Origin: Caldifarciminota bacterium
Lineage (GTDB): Bacteria > Hydrothermota > Tepidihabitantia > SM23-42
DNA length: 64,000 bases
Assembly (NCBI GenBank): GCA_020353055.1
Contig: CP070686.1
Location: 776,904-840,903, forward strand
Direction of reading: 5' to 3'
The position numbers and the translations under genes are program-made. This document shows positions 51,693 through 61,131 of the stretch, in pieces (position 1 is the stretch's first letter; the number at the start of each line of letters is the position of its first letter). The notes under the pieces were generated by a model. It was not told the DNA's origin. It was given only the letters and a program-made list of their open reading frames with translations, and did not search any database.

Positions 51693-52862
51693 CTATGTGG
51701 CTTTCTTGTGTTTAATACGAAGATTCCTCCTGTTTAACTCTCCGCAAAAGGATTCGTACGGTACGTCAAACATGGGAGTGCATAATCCCCGTTTACCGAT
51801 CACCCCCGATTGGATCATCTGTGCGCCAATACTGGCAACAAAGCCCACGGTCCGGCTCATGGCAAAATACCCCGTGGTGAGATCGCGGTAGTCAATCATT
51901 TCATACACGTGTTCCACTTCTTGCCCGTCTTTTTCTCCTTTTAACTCGACCCTCAAAACTACCATGTCTCGCTCATCGTCCGCATACTGGAGATGTGGCT
52001 CTAGAAGTTGCGAAATAATGCGCCGCTGCGACATTTCATGACCGCCGATCTTCACGACCTTGTCTTCCAGCAAACCCAGTTTCGCCATTGTATACCAGAA
52101 TCGATGATGTCCAGGATACCTCATCGAATATCTGCCGCCATTTTCTACTTCCTGGATGCCGGCGAGATCCAAATATCCATTAATATCTCCATTTGGATAG
52201 CATTCAAGCGTTCCGATTCCTTCAATATCAATCGTCCTGAGCCACCTTTCATCGAATATTTCATCACGAGGGACAGTAATGGATTCGCCATTAATAATGA
52301 TACGCGCGGCAGTGTAGTAGAGGTTGAGCACGCCTTCGAAGATCCACGATATTTTGTAGTTCAGCGGATTCGTACACGCAGCTGGCTCCGGGATACCAGC
52401 ACCGTAACTGAAGTAACCCGTCACCTTGTCTAATCCTGATATACCATGTCCGGCCATCACGAGATCGATACCGGGATCGAGACCGAATTCCGGCAGGATT
52501 GTGAGCTCCCTCCCCGCAGCTTCAGTATCGAGCTTTCGATGTATTTCGTGTGTATAATAAGTATTCACAAAATGCCAGCCTGCTTCAATTGCTGCCTTGG
52601 ATACAAAGGGGATATAGTTGATCGGCAGGAGATCGATCAGTACCCCAGATTCATACTTTCGGAATAATTCAGTCAACAACGATTCCTCAGTGACATCCAG
52701 CTTTAATACGACGACGCGTGGGTCGTTGAAATTCTTTTTTGCCCAATCAACAGAATCCTGCTGCGAATCAATCGCGACAATGTGTTCGAATCCACTGAAT
52801 TTAACCAGATCATACAATGCGGCGCGGCCCTGCATACCTAAACCCAAAATAACAACATCCAT
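51693..52862 (-). CDS. Saccharopine dehydrogenase-like NAD(P) oxidoreductase
   Basis: 389 aa. N-terminal Rossmann motif VILGLGMQGRAALYDL, then VIDLLPINY-type and EFGLDPGIDLVMAGH (family GLDPGI motif), and the dimerisation/substrate domain (ISWIFEGVLN; GTLECYPNGD; RYPGHHRFWYTM). Such enzymes act on lysine, saccharopine or carboxynorspermidine-type substrates; not specific here. Shine-Dalgarno TAGGAGGT. Confidence 0.88.
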   Translation of the reverse strand: MDVVILGLGMQGRAALYDLVKFSGFEHIVAIDSQQDSVDWAKKNFNDPRVVVLKLDVTEESLLTELFRKYESGVLIDLLPINYIPFVSKAAIEAGWHFVNTYYTHEIHRKLDTEAAGRELTILPEFGLDPGIDLVMAGHGISGLDKVTGYFSYGAGIPEPAACTNPLNYKISWIFEGVLNLYYTAARIIINGESITVPRDEIFDERWLRTIDIEGIGTLECYPNGDINGYLDLAGIQEVENGGRYSMRYPGHHRFWYTMAKLGLLEDKVVKIGGHEMSQRRIISQLLEPHLQYADDERDMVVLRVELKGEKDGQEVEHVYEMIDYRDLTTGYFAMSRTVGFVASIGAQMIQSGVIGKRGLCTPMFDVPYESFCGELNRRNLRIKHKKAT

Positions 52863-52930
52863 AGAGCACCTCCTAAAGAGTCATTGAGCATAACCATAAA
52901 GTAATAATCGGGAACAGTATATCATATGTC

Positions 52931-53488
52931 TCAGTCGATGATGCCATAGCCGCCAGTTACAGGGTCTTTGAAGAAGAGCATACGCGGAGGAAGAAACGTA
53001 AAAGCTAGAAAGGCTAGCGTTAAGATTGCCAGTAAGATCATCGACACTTTGCGCGGAAACGAAATCTCTTGTTCTGCGGAGAGTATCATGAAACTCACCA
53101 ACTGCCCGACACCGACGGCAAACACAAAAATCAATATATCCAAAACCAGAACATCCTGGCCAACGATCCAGAGATAGCCGTAAAACAATAGGATAATGAC
53201 CGCCGGCATCACGTAGAAACTCAGCACTTTACCAAACAGGAAATTCCGCGTCTGTTTTCCCAAATACTTGTGCTCAATCAGCATGAACAGAAGAGCAGGC
53301 CAAAAGGCGAGTTTCAAATGCTCCCAGGTGCTTTCATTAACCGCAGCAATCAAAGCGAGCGGCCTCCAACGACCGAACCAATCGAAAACAAAATGCAGAA
53401 GTGAGCCCAGGAGATTTATGAAAAAGAACCCACCAATCTCCCACCGTGCTACGGCCCTTCTATTACCGAATTTGCTTTTTACCATCAA
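52931..53488 (-). CDS. DUF6512-like membrane protein
   Basis: 185-aa polytopic protein, six helices, with the characteristic FDWFGRWRPLALIAAVNESTWEHLKLAFWP segment after helix 1. Function unknown. Two starts are possible: TTG at 53488 (5 nt after the -10 box) or ATG at 53485 (8 nt after); neither has a Shine-Dalgarno, so the message is probably leaderless. Confidence 0.75.
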   Translation of the reverse strand: MMVKSKFGNRRAVARWEIGGFFFINLLGSLLHFVFDWFGRWRPLALIAAVNESTWEHLKLAFWPALLFMLIEHKYLGKQTRNFLFGKVLSFYVMPAVIILLFYGYLWIVGQDVLVLDILIFVFAVGVGQLVSFMILSAEQEISFPRKVSMILLAILTLAFLAFTFLPPRMLFFKDPVTGGYGIID

Positions 53489-53493
53489 ATTTC

Positions 53494-53522
53494 AGTATAA
53501 TCGAATTCAATCATATCGTCAA
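53494..53522 (-). promoter_or_regulatory. Promoter of the DUF6512-like gene (leaderless geometry)
   Basis: Minus strand TTGACG (53522-53517), 17-nt spacer, TATACT (53499-53494). Confidence 0.6.
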
Positions 53523-53602
53523 TCATGTTCGGACTGTGAGCGTTAGCGTGACTGATTTTTAACCTTTAGAGTTATATTTAATCAGTCAACAAAAGGAGGA
53601 AT

Positions 53603-54901
53603 ATGAAGAATAGTACAATTCTGTTCGCATCACTCATGTTGATGTTGAGCGCTGCTCATGGTCAGGTCAGCTGGACCGAAAATCTCATCAACGGTGCCTT
53701 CGGAGGCGCGATATCCATCCATGCGACCGATGTCGACGGCGATTCCGACGTCGATATTGTTGGTGCTGCCTATAACCAGGGTGAAATATCATGGTTTGAA
53801 AATGATGGTTACCAAACCTTCACCGAGCATCCCGTGGTAAGCGGTTTCTCAGGCGTGATCTTTGTCACTGCCAGCGATATCGATGGTGACACGGACATCG
53901 ATATCGTTGGAACCACCAACACCACCGGCCTCATTGTGCTATGGCAGAACGACGGCAGTCAAATATTCACTCCTGATACGATCACGAACTCTTTCGATGG
54001 TGCACATTCAGTATATATCGCAGATCTTAATTCAGATGGTGCCATGGATCTGGTCTGCGCGGCTTATAACGAAGATGCGATCCACTGGTGGCAGAATGAC
54101 GGAAACGAGAATTTCACTGAACGTGTAGTAACCGATGCCTTTGATGGTGCTTGGACAGCGTACCCGGCGGACATCGACGGTGACGGTGATATCGATGTTG
54201 CTGGAGCAGCACGCGAGGCCGATGCCGTGTGCTGGTATGAGAATGACGGTAACGGTAATTTCGCAGAGCACAATGTAGACAACCTGTTTGACGGTGCACA
54301 TATCGTGATCACGACCGATATCGATTCAGATAATGACGTAGATATTATTGCGACTGCGCGCACCGCGGATGACATCGCCTGGTATGAAAATGATGGGAAC
54401 GAAGACTTCACCAAGCACACGATCGCCGATGATTACGACTGGCCAACCTTCATCTACCCGTGTGATATAAACGAAGATAACCACGTCGACATAGTCAGTG
54501 CCGCATATTATGCCAGCGATATATCGTGGTGGGAGAACGACGGTAATGAGAACTTCACTAAACAGACGATCAGTGCTAGCTTTAGCGGAGCGATCCCGGT
54601 GACCGCGATAGACATGGATAACGACACCGATTTCGATGTTTTGGCAGCAGCATACGATCTGGGTGATATCACGTGGTGGGAAAGTGATGTTACTGGTATT
54701 GAGGAAACGACCACCGGCTACATCCTGAATTATCCCGGGGGCGCATCCATTCTCACCTCAATAGACCAGTTAGACCGCTTAAACTCATGTGTGATCTTTG
54801 ACGCAGTAGGCCGCAAAGCTGAAGCAGAGGAATTACGTACCGGCACCTATTTCATCAAAGCTGACGGGCAGATTATTTACAAGGTGGTAGTGGTTAGGTA
54901 A
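53603..54901 (+). CDS. Secreted VCBS/FG-GAP propeller protein with reduced C-terminal sorting tail
   Basis: 432 aa. Signal peptide (cleavage near AAHGQ), then seven regular repeats of about 45 residues: DIDGDxDIDVxGAA...DxIxWWENDGNxNFTxHxI, fitting one seven-bladed propeller with Ca-binding loops. The C-terminal tail has parts of the T9SS domain (FDAVGRKAE, GTYFIKADG, KVVVVR) but lacks the Pro-Asn-Pro start and the middle strands. No in-frame UGA here, unlike the VCBS gene at 3808. Shine-Dalgarno AAAAGGAGGA. Confidence 0.85.
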   Translation: MKNSTILFASLMLMLSAAHGQVSWTENLINGAFGGAISIHATDVDGDSDVDIVGAAYNQGEISWFENDGYQTFTEHPVVSGFSGVIFVTASDIDGDTDIDIVGTTNTTGLIVLWQNDGSQIFTPDTITNSFDGAHSVYIADLNSDGAMDLVCAAYNEDAIHWWQNDGNENFTERVVTDAFDGAWTAYPADIDGDGDIDVAGAAREADAVCWYENDGNGNFAEHNVDNLFDGAHIVITTDIDSDNDVDIIATARTADDIAWYENDGNEDFTKHTIADDYDWPTFIYPCDINEDNHVDIVSAAYYASDISWWENDGNENFTKQTISASFSGAIPVTAIDMDNDTDFDVLAAAYDLGDITWWESDVTGIEETTTGYILNYPGGASILTSIDQLDRLNSCVIFDAVGRKAEAEELRTGTYFIKADGQIIYKVVVVR

Positions 54902-55050
54902 CGCTGCACGCTTGACAACACATCTATTACGCTTAAAATTCATTCGCTATGTTTTCTCTGAAGAATTCATAGCAGACCATATATAAGAAGAGGGAAGAAT
55001 AGTTTTAGTTGATCGTAATCTCGCGTTTATGTGCTTGGAAAGGTAATTTC

Positions 55051-55731
55051 ATGACACCAATTATTATCTTTGAACTATTCCTGTTTATATACAATAATGT
55101 AGTCAATCTATTGCCATTAGAACTTCATGCACGCATATATGTTTGGCTCAATCTCACGGTTCTCCTGCTGGCCTGGTTGTGGGCGAGGAAGAATCTGGGT
55201 CTCACTGCCAGCGATTGCGGCTTCACAAGGAAGAATCTGGGCAGAAGTACGCTATATGGCCTCGGCCTGACCGCTCTAATCATTCTGCCGGCATTCGCCT
55301 TACGCTACGGACTCCAGGCACTTGGAGTCACCGGCTCATTTATCAGGCTCGAAGGATTCCCCAGCGCAGAACTCTGGTGGCGCGTTCTCGTGCGCATTCC
55401 GCTGGGCACCGGGTTGTTCGAAGAGACCCTGTTCCGCGGCATCTACTACGGATATTTATTAAAGCACTATTCACCACGGCGTGCGATCTTCCGCTCGAGC
55501 CTGTTTTTCACCTTCTGGCACATCATGCCGGCTTTGAAGGTTGTGCTCGGTGATTTACGGGTTACTTCTCTAATGCCACTGATTGGCTTGTGGATTGTTG
55601 GGCTTGCCGGTGCATATGTGGCTGGTCTGGCATTTGCATGGTTAAGACACCGTACCGGCAATATAGCAGGCTGCCTCACCGCTCACATATTGATCAATGA
55701 TCTTTTCCTGCTCATGATCAGTCTGTTCTGA
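55051..55731 (+). CDS. CPBP family intramembrane protease-like protein (copy 2)
   Basis: 226-aa polytopic protein. CPBP motifs LFEETLFRGIYYGYL (EExxxR) and FFTFWHIMPAL (FxxxH), and NIAGCLTAHILIND in a late helix (third motif). Start at 55051 chosen because AAAGG lies 8 nt upstream; a TTG at 55009 is possible. Substrate unknown. Confidence 0.85.
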   Translation: MTPIIIFELFLFIYNNVVNLLPLELHARIYVWLNLTVLLLAWLWARKNLGLTASDCGFTRKNLGRSTLYGLGLTALIILPAFALRYGLQALGVTGSFIRLEGFPSAELWWRVLVRIPLGTGLFEETLFRGIYYGYLLKHYSPRRAIFRSSLFFTFWHIMPALKVVLGDLRVTSLMPLIGLWIVGLAGAYVAGLAFAWLRHRTGNIAGCLTAHILINDLFLLMISLF

Positions 55732-55751
55732 GTATTACACTTTATCAATAA

Positions 55752-57566
55752 CTACAGGTGTACGATATGCCTTTCCAAATCAGTTGATTGTACGACACCA
55801 TACATATTTTCCAGAAAATCATTATACCGTTCTACAATTTTCGTTCTTTTAAGCTTGAGCGTTGGCGTAAGCATTTCGTTCTCAGGGGAAAACGGTTCCG
55901 GAATAAGAGCGAATGCCTTTATCTGCCCGTAACTTGGCAAATCGGTGGTCGCTTCAACGATGTCGCGCTTAATGGCATTTTTCACCTCATCCCGTGACAG
56001 CAGTTCGGGATAGTTCTTAAACGTTAGATTTTGAGCACCGGCAAATTCTTCTATTACTGGCTGGTTCGGTACGACCAGCGCTACGAGATATTTCTTTTGA
56101 TCACCGTACAGCATGACCTGATCAATATAACTGCTCATTGATATTCTTGCCTCAGTCGGTGCCGGTGCCACGTTCTTGCCTCCTGATGTCACAATTATTT
56201 CTTTGATCCTCCCCGTGATCTTAAGATGACCCTTTTCGTCAAATACACCCTGGTCTCCGGTATGCAACCACCCTTCTTTGTCGATAACTTTTGCCGTCTC
56301 TTCCGGTTTGTTGTAATAACCTTTCATCACATTGGGCCCGCGGATCAGGATCTCGCTGTTATCCCCGATGCGGACTTCTACGCCAGATACAGGTCTTCCC
56401 ACAGTACCCAGGCAGTTATCATCAAGAGAATTACAGGCAACGACCGGCGAGGTCTCGGTAAGCCCGTATCCCTCGAGGATATTGTACCCCAGCACATAGA
56501 ACGTCTTGGCGATCTGCCGGTTCAGGGGTGCAGCACCGCTAACGATCAAACGTATCCGACCCCCGCAGAGTTTGCGGAATTTGGACGCGACGAGTTTGTC
56601 CAGTATACTGCACTTAACTTTCAGCAGTAGCGGTATATTCTCACTCCGGTATTTGCGGTTGGCTAACTCATTCAGGTTTTTGACCGCCGAATTTACCAGA
56701 CCCTTCCTGATAGGCGAACTCTCCTCGACCTTCTTAAAAGCAGCTGCATAGACTTTTTCAATCACATACGGCACTGCCAGCACAACCGTGGGGCGCACCT
56801 TCTCCGAGTCCTGAGCGGCAGTGGTAAGGTCTTCGGCGTAACCAACGCTTCCTCCGGCGAAGAGCACACCGTAGTAATCGCATGTTCTTTCGAACATGTG
56901 AGCAAGTGGCAGGTACGAAAGAACCACATCATCACTCGTAAAACCACAGTGCTCGACCGCTGCCAATGCATTGCTGACAATATTACGGTGTGTCAACATG
57001 ACGCCCTTTGGCTCTCCGGTCGTCCCGGAAGTATATACGATGGTTGCGATCTCATCCGGTGACACGGCTGCCGCTTCACATTCCTCTCCGGTTTTTCTCA
57101 GATCCTCAAAGCGAAGATAATCTACATTTTTTTCAGGCCTCGCGTCAAAGAGAACGACATTTTGCACAGTCGGCATATTCTTTAATGCTTCACGAATACA
57201 CGAATACACTTCCATGTTCTCGATGAATATCATCCGTGTCTTGGAATCATTTATCATATAACTGATGAGCGAAACAGGCAAAATGTGACCGGGTGTATAA
57301 TATAGCGGCACGACAATACCCCCCAGTTTTAGTGTTGCAAGGTCGGAGATCACCCATTCCGGCCGGTTATATGATATAATGGCAATACGATCTTCCTTTT
57401 TGACCCCCATTTGCTGCAAGCCCACAGCGACCGCATCAACCATCTGTGACAATTCCCTGTACGTAATGGGTTGATACTCACTGTCTTTCTTATACATAAG
57501 TGCGGTACGGTCAGCATGCTCTTTGACCGATTCGCTAAATGCCTGATAGATCGTTCTATCATTCAT
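55752..57566 (-). CDS. AMP-forming long-chain acyl-CoA ligase-like enzyme
   Basis: 604-aa adenylate-forming enzyme. P-loop-like motif TIVYTSGTTGEPKGVMLTH; GYGLTETSPVV; GWLHTGDQGVFDEKGHLKITGRIKEIIVTSGGKNVAP (A8 hinge and the VTSGGKNV variant typical of FAA1/FadD15-like long-chain ligases). A C-terminal Lys is in LKRTKIVERY. Activates fatty acids to acyl-CoA. Shine-Dalgarno GAGGAGGAG. It lies 32 nt after the acyltransferase gene and is probably co-transcribed. Confidence 0.92.
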   Translation of the reverse strand: MNDRTIYQAFSESVKEHADRTALMYKKDSEYQPITYRELSQMVDAVAVGLQQMGVKKEDRIAIISYNRPEWVISDLATLKLGGIVVPLYYTPGHILPVSLISYMINDSKTRMIFIENMEVYSCIREALKNMPTVQNVVLFDARPEKNVDYLRFEDLRKTGEECEAAAVSPDEIATIVYTSGTTGEPKGVMLTHRNIVSNALAAVEHCGFTSDDVVLSYLPLAHMFERTCDYYGVLFAGGSVGYAEDLTTAAQDSEKVRPTVVLAVPYVIEKVYAAAFKKVEESSPIRKGLVNSAVKNLNELANRKYRSENIPLLLKVKCSILDKLVASKFRKLCGGRIRLIVSGAAPLNRQIAKTFYVLGYNILEGYGLTETSPVVACNSLDDNCLGTVGRPVSGVEVRIGDNSEILIRGPNVMKGYYNKPEETAKVIDKEGWLHTGDQGVFDEKGHLKITGRIKEIIVTSGGKNVAPAPTEARISMSSYIDQVMLYGDQKKYLVALVVPNQPVIEEFAGAQNLTFKNYPELLSRDEVKNAIKRDIVEATTDLPSYGQIKAFALIPEPFSPENEMLTPTLKLKRTKIVERYNDFLENMYGVVQSTDLERHIVHL

Positions 57567-57598
57567 TGTATTCTCCTCCTCGTTACTAATATACAGAA

Positions 57599-58738
57599 TC
57601 AGCGTTCAAAACGACCAAAAAATCTAATGAATATTGAAAGAACCAATGCTGGCAGGATGATCCATAACGGCCGCATCAACCACCAGAGCAGACTTCCGTC
57701 AGCGATTCGCCATAACCCGATTGGGTATAGCAAGTAAAAAACAATGATAAACGCGGTGAGATGCCAGAGATAGAGCGTCATGATCATTGTGTTCGCGGCA
57801 ATAACCGTTACCCACGGACCCCTCCGTGCCAACCATGGGTTCAATGTCCTGCGCAGGAACATGGCCAACCCGATCAGCCAGACTGCAAGAACTGCAATGC
57901 AGACCGTCGGTGGATTCATGTTTGAGATTTCCTCAATCCCGGTGCCAACCATACTTCTCGGATACACACCGATGTTCGTTAGAACAACCAAACCAGCAAG
58001 ACCGATGGTTGCCATACCAACGTAAAATACTCTGGGCATGCGTACGAGCGAACCATCACCATAAAAGAAGCCGATTTGATGCACCAGAAGCCATACAAAA
58101 GCCACGTTCGTCCATCGCAACCAGCTCACACCGAACCTGAAACTGATGATATCAACTGCGACCACAAAGGCTAAGAGGATCACCGGCATACCCAGACGTA
58201 ACTTGTGATGCAACCGTACCATAAGTGGATTGACAACGATAATGCCCATGTATACGACAAGAAACCAGAGGGGACCTATGACCATGGTGCTTTTTCTTAC
58301 CAGCATATCCCCGTTTTCAAGAAACAGTGCTACGAGCGCTAAGATAACCGCCCATATAGCGACAAATATGAGGGTTGGTTTGAGTAACCGTACTGCTCGC
58401 TTCTTGTAGAAAGCCGAAACCGGTTCGCCCCGGCGCCGCAGTGACTCAAAGGTAGTGTAGTTTGAAAACCCGCCGACAAAGAAAAAGAGTGGCATTACCT
58501 GCATGACCCAGGTCAATACCCAGAGACCTGGAACTGTACCCGCGGCGTTATAAGTAATAATCTGTCCTTCTTGGATACGGATGATGGCACTGATCCAGTG
58601 GCCAATGACAACGACAGTTATACTGAAGGCTCTGAGAAAATCGACAAAGCGGTCGCGCGAAGCCGGCGTTTTTTCCGCCAGTTCTATGAGTTTTGGTTTA
58701 TTGAATACAGAGAAAGTTCTATACAGATAATCCTCCAA
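57599..58738 (-). CDS. Acyltransferase-3-type (OafA/OpgC-like) membrane protein
   Basis: 379-aa protein with about ten helices and the acyltransferase-3 start RDRFVDFLRAFSITVVVIGHW (R/x-H motif in helix 1). FFFVGGFSNYTT and a DUF1624-like middle follow. It transfers acyl groups to extracytoplasmic sugars or lipids. Start uncertain: the first in-frame codon, TTG 58738, is itself part of a TTGGAGG Shine-Dalgarno, so a downstream non-ATG start is possible. Promoter 58752-58780. Confidence 0.83.
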   Translation of the reverse strand: MEDYLYRTFSVFNKPKLIELAEKTPASRDRFVDFLRAFSITVVVIGHWISAIIRIQEGQIITYNAAGTVPGLWVLTWVMQVMPLFFFVGGFSNYTTFESLRRRGEPVSAFYKKRAVRLLKPTLIFVAIWAVILALVALFLENGDMLVRKSTMVIGPLWFLVVYMGIIVVNPLMVRLHHKLRLGMPVILLAFVVAVDIISFRFGVSWLRWTNVAFVWLLVHQIGFFYGDGSLVRMPRVFYVGMATIGLAGLVVLTNIGVYPRSMVGTGIEEISNMNPPTVCIAVLAVWLIGLAMFLRRTLNPWLARRGPWVTVIAANTMIMTLYLWHLTAFIIVFYLLYPIGLWRIADGSLLWWLMRPLWIILPALVLSIFIRFFGRFER

Positions 58739-58751
58739 TATACTACGGTAA

Positions 58752-58780
58752 ATTATAGATAAGCAGACTCAGAATGTCAA
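58752..58780 (-). promoter_or_regulatory. Promoter of the acyltransferase/acyl-CoA ligase unit
   Basis: Minus strand TTGACA (58780-58775), 17-nt spacer, TATAAT (58757-58752): both boxes perfect. The remaining 190 nt up to 58973 hold nothing I recognise. Confidence 0.8.
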
Positions 58781-58973
58781 GAGAGCACGCGCGAACGGCG
58801 CTTTTCTCCGGTATTTCTACTTACAAAACCTTACCAAATCATGAGTCGGAAATTTTATGCCGGCTCTAAATGAACACTTCACGGCCGGGAATATGAAAAT
58901 GCTCCGATCTGCCCTGAAACTTATTTCTCGCGGACTTCTTCTTGGTTATTAACTTACCGTCGGCAATCAGATA

Positions 58974-59333
58974 CTACTGGGCACTAACCTGGAATTGGAT
59001 AACCTCGATCATCGTGGTTGTCTTTTGACTCAACTCCTCCTCGCCATTGACGAACACCTGAAAATGCAGTGTGTCAACAACATCGGCAGTATCCTTACGT
59101 ACCCATCCCTCAGCACTCTCTCCGCTGGCCAGCGTGAAGATGTATTCCGTGTCAGTGTAATCATCCATGATGATACTGTCGGCCGCCGTCGATATCATGT
59201 AGGAACCGTAAAAGGGTACTGAGAGACCTTGTGGATTTGTTAATCTGAGTGAAACACCTGCTTCCTCTTCACCACCGCAACCTACATAGAGCAGCAGTGA
59301 AGCTGCAAAAAACACGAGTAGAAAATTCTTCAT
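58974..59333 (-). CDS. Small lipoprotein, unknown function
   Basis: 119 aa: signal peptide with lipobox LYVGC, then about 95 residues of beta-rich sequence (VSLRLTNPQGLSVPFYGSYMI; TEYIFTLASGESAEGWVRK; TTTMIEVIQFQVSAQ), which suggests an immunoglobulin-like fold. Shine-Dalgarno AGGGAGGAA. Promoter 59365-59392. Confidence 0.75.
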   Translation of the reverse strand: MKNFLLVFFAASLLLYVGCGGEEEAGVSLRLTNPQGLSVPFYGSYMISTAADSIIMDDYTDTEYIFTLASGESAEGWVRKDTADVVDTLHFQVFVNGEEELSQKTTTMIEVIQFQVSAQ

Positions 59334-59364
59334 GCTTCCTCCCTTATAGCATATATCTTACGTA

Positions 59365-59392
59365 ATTATACGATATACCAACCTGCTGTCAA
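59365..59392 (-). promoter_or_regulatory. Promoter of the small lipoprotein gene
   Basis: Minus strand TTGACA (59392-59387), 16-nt spacer, TATAAT (59370-59365): both boxes perfect. Confidence 0.8.
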
Positions 59393-59414
59393 TGACTTCA
59401 ACGAAGCTATTTGT

Positions 59415-60179
59415 TTAATATCTGAGAGACAAGCAGCTAATTCCGCCGTCGATTTTCCGAAATTCAGAAACATCAATCTCAATAACCGAATAGCCGGAGT
59501 CCGCAATCAGTTTCCTGGTCTGTTTGTATCCTGCCGGCAAGAGAACATAGCCATTGACCCGGATACAATTCGCCGCGTAACTTTCGTATTTATCGATAAC
59601 AATCGCATTGAAATCGGCAAAACCCGGATGATTAATGAATTCACCTGCCATCACAAGATTGTTTTCACCGAGATAAGCCACGCCCGTTTTTAGGTGCAAT
59701 GCCTGGATCACCGGGATCATTGAACCGCTGTACCCAAAACCATTTAGAATTTGGATAAATTGACTCGCTCCTTCTGCATTTGTCCTTCCTGTAACACCAA
59801 TGTAGAAATGCTTTCCCACTCTCAACACATCACCGCCCTCAAGTGTACCAGGATCCTTGATATGTACTATGTTGGAGTAGTAACCGCGCAGAATTTTCTC
59901 GACGCTGGATTCCTCCCCTTTTCTACTGCCGACACCCAAATTCCCGATAACTGCACATTTTTCAGTAAGCACGGCGCAGTCCTCGACAAACGTCGAATCA
60001 GAATGTTCTTCATCAGGAGGTATTACCGTGACTTCGAGCGCGCATGTTTTCAATGCCTCAATATACCTCTCGTGCTGTTGCAGCGCTCTCTGATAATCTG
60101 GCTTTCCTAAATTCGCAGTCGTCACACCATTGACTACGGACCTGCCAGGTGTCCTGACTATTGCTCTAGTAAACATCAT
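59415..60179 (-). CDS. Dimethylarginine dimethylaminohydrolase-like enzyme (DDAH family)
   Basis: 254-aa guanidine-modifying enzyme. Active-site pieces: DSTFVEDCAVL, GTLEGGDVLRVG (first His region), NHPGFADFN, and the C-terminal nucleophile DGGISCLSLR. DDAH hydrolyses methylated arginines to citrulline; some members hydrolyse arginine or agmatine-like compounds. No clear Shine-Dalgarno; two adjacent ATG codons (60179, 60176). It borders composite element copy 3. Confidence 0.85.
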   Translation of the reverse strand: MMFTRAIVRTPGRSVVNGVTTANLGKPDYQRALQQHERYIEALKTCALEVTVIPPDEEHSDSTFVEDCAVLTEKCAVIGNLGVGSRKGEESSVEKILRGYYSNIVHIKDPGTLEGGDVLRVGKHFYIGVTGRTNAEGASQFIQILNGFGYSGSMIPVIQALHLKTGVAYLGENNLVMAGEFINHPGFADFNAIVIDKYESYAANCIRVNGYVLLPAGYKQTRKLIADSGYSVIEIDVSEFRKIDGGISCLSLRY

Positions 60180-60184
60180 TGCGG

Positions 60185-60365
60185 CACCCCAAACGACGCT
60201 TTGCGCAACCTGTCATTGCGAGACTGGTTTCGCCAGCCGAAGTTCCGCCAAGCGAGAATCCTCGATTTTCATTTTACCAAAGATTTACAACGTGAAATAT
60301 CGGGACAATCTCAGCATGTGAACGATATTAACGATAATAACGGGAATAATGCACTCAACGGTTTG
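60185..60365 (+). repeat. Composite intergenic element, copy 3
   Basis: AACGACGCTTTGCGCAACCT tract (60193-60212), GTCATTGCGAGACTGG palindromic module with CGCCAGCCGAAG, and GGGACAATCTCAG closing at about 60315, then 9-mers from 60321: AACGATATT, AACGATAAT, AACGGGAAT, AATGCACTC, AACGGTTTG. An approximately 65-nt AT-rich insert separates the palindrome parts. Ends at the MBL gene stop. Confidence 0.65.
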
Positions 60366-60372
60366 GGTAATC

Positions 60373-61110
60373 TCATTCCATTTTCCGTATCCGCACCTCT
60401 GTGTCCGGGTTATCTTTGAGCAACTCCTGCAGTTCTGCCAGATCTGTTTCTCCATAATGGTAGGGATAAAGCACCCTTGGCTTGAAAGCATTAACGGCTT
60501 CCGCAACCATTTCGGGCGTCATAGTATACGGTAGATTCATTGGCAGGAAAGCATAATCAATATCTTCAAGGGTCTTCATCTCGGGCGTATTTTCTGTATC
60601 ACCAGCTATATAGACCCGGGTATCCCCGAAGGTTAATACGTAGCCGTTGCCTTCACCATGGGGATGGAAGAATTCTCCACTTTCTCGCTTATGCACAAGA
60701 TTATATGCCGGTACAGCAAGAACGTCGATCCCCATGAAAGTCTGGGCATCGTCGTTCTTCATGATTTCGCCACCGTCGAATATTTCTGCGCAGATTTCCG
60801 TAAGCACGATTATTGTGTTATCCTTGCTGACTTGTTCTAACGCAACCGGGTCAAGATGATCGCCATGATGGTGTGTCAAGAACACCAGATCGGCTTTTGG
60901 TAGTTTGGAGTAATCAGCCAGTCGACTCCACGGGTCAACGTGGATGACTTTGCTTCCATATTGAAACATCAGGGTGCCGTGTCCGATGAATGTGATCTGG
61001 AGTTCACCAGCCGAAGTTTGTATCGCATCACTTTCAAACTGTTCCTCTGCCATAGCCGGTATCGCACAAAACAAAACCAAAAACGCTACTGCCGAGAGAT
61101 TATATATCAT
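60373..61110 (-). CDS. Exported MBL-fold hydrolase (UlaG-like)
   Basis: 245 aa with signal peptide (VAFLVLFCAIPAMAE). Metal-binding TFIGHGTLMFQYG, HVDPWSR, FLTHHHGDHLDP, IAGDTEN, and LYPYHYGETD are as in the UlaG-like lactonase/N-acyl group (beta-lactamase superfamily 2). Substrate unknown. Shine-Dalgarno GAGGAGG. Promoter 61132-61159. Confidence 0.87.
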   Translation of the reverse strand: MIYNLSAVAFLVLFCAIPAMAEEQFESDAIQTSAGELQITFIGHGTLMFQYGSKVIHVDPWSRLADYSKLPKADLVFLTHHHGDHLDPVALEQVSKDNTIIVLTEICAEIFDGGEIMKNDDAQTFMGIDVLAVPAYNLVHKRESGEFFHPHGEGNGYVLTFGDTRVYIAGDTENTPEMKTLEDIDYAFLPMNLPYTMTPEMVAEAVNAFKPRVLYPYHYGETDLAELQELLKDNPDTEVRIRKME

Positions 61111-61131
61111 GTAATGCCTCCTCGCTTATCA

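Noticed and set aside
174-60365. Small plus-strand ORFs rich in Asn and Asp through the AACG arrays
   Set aside because: They arise because the 9-bp unit is three codons long; they lack start signals, and frames break at array ends.
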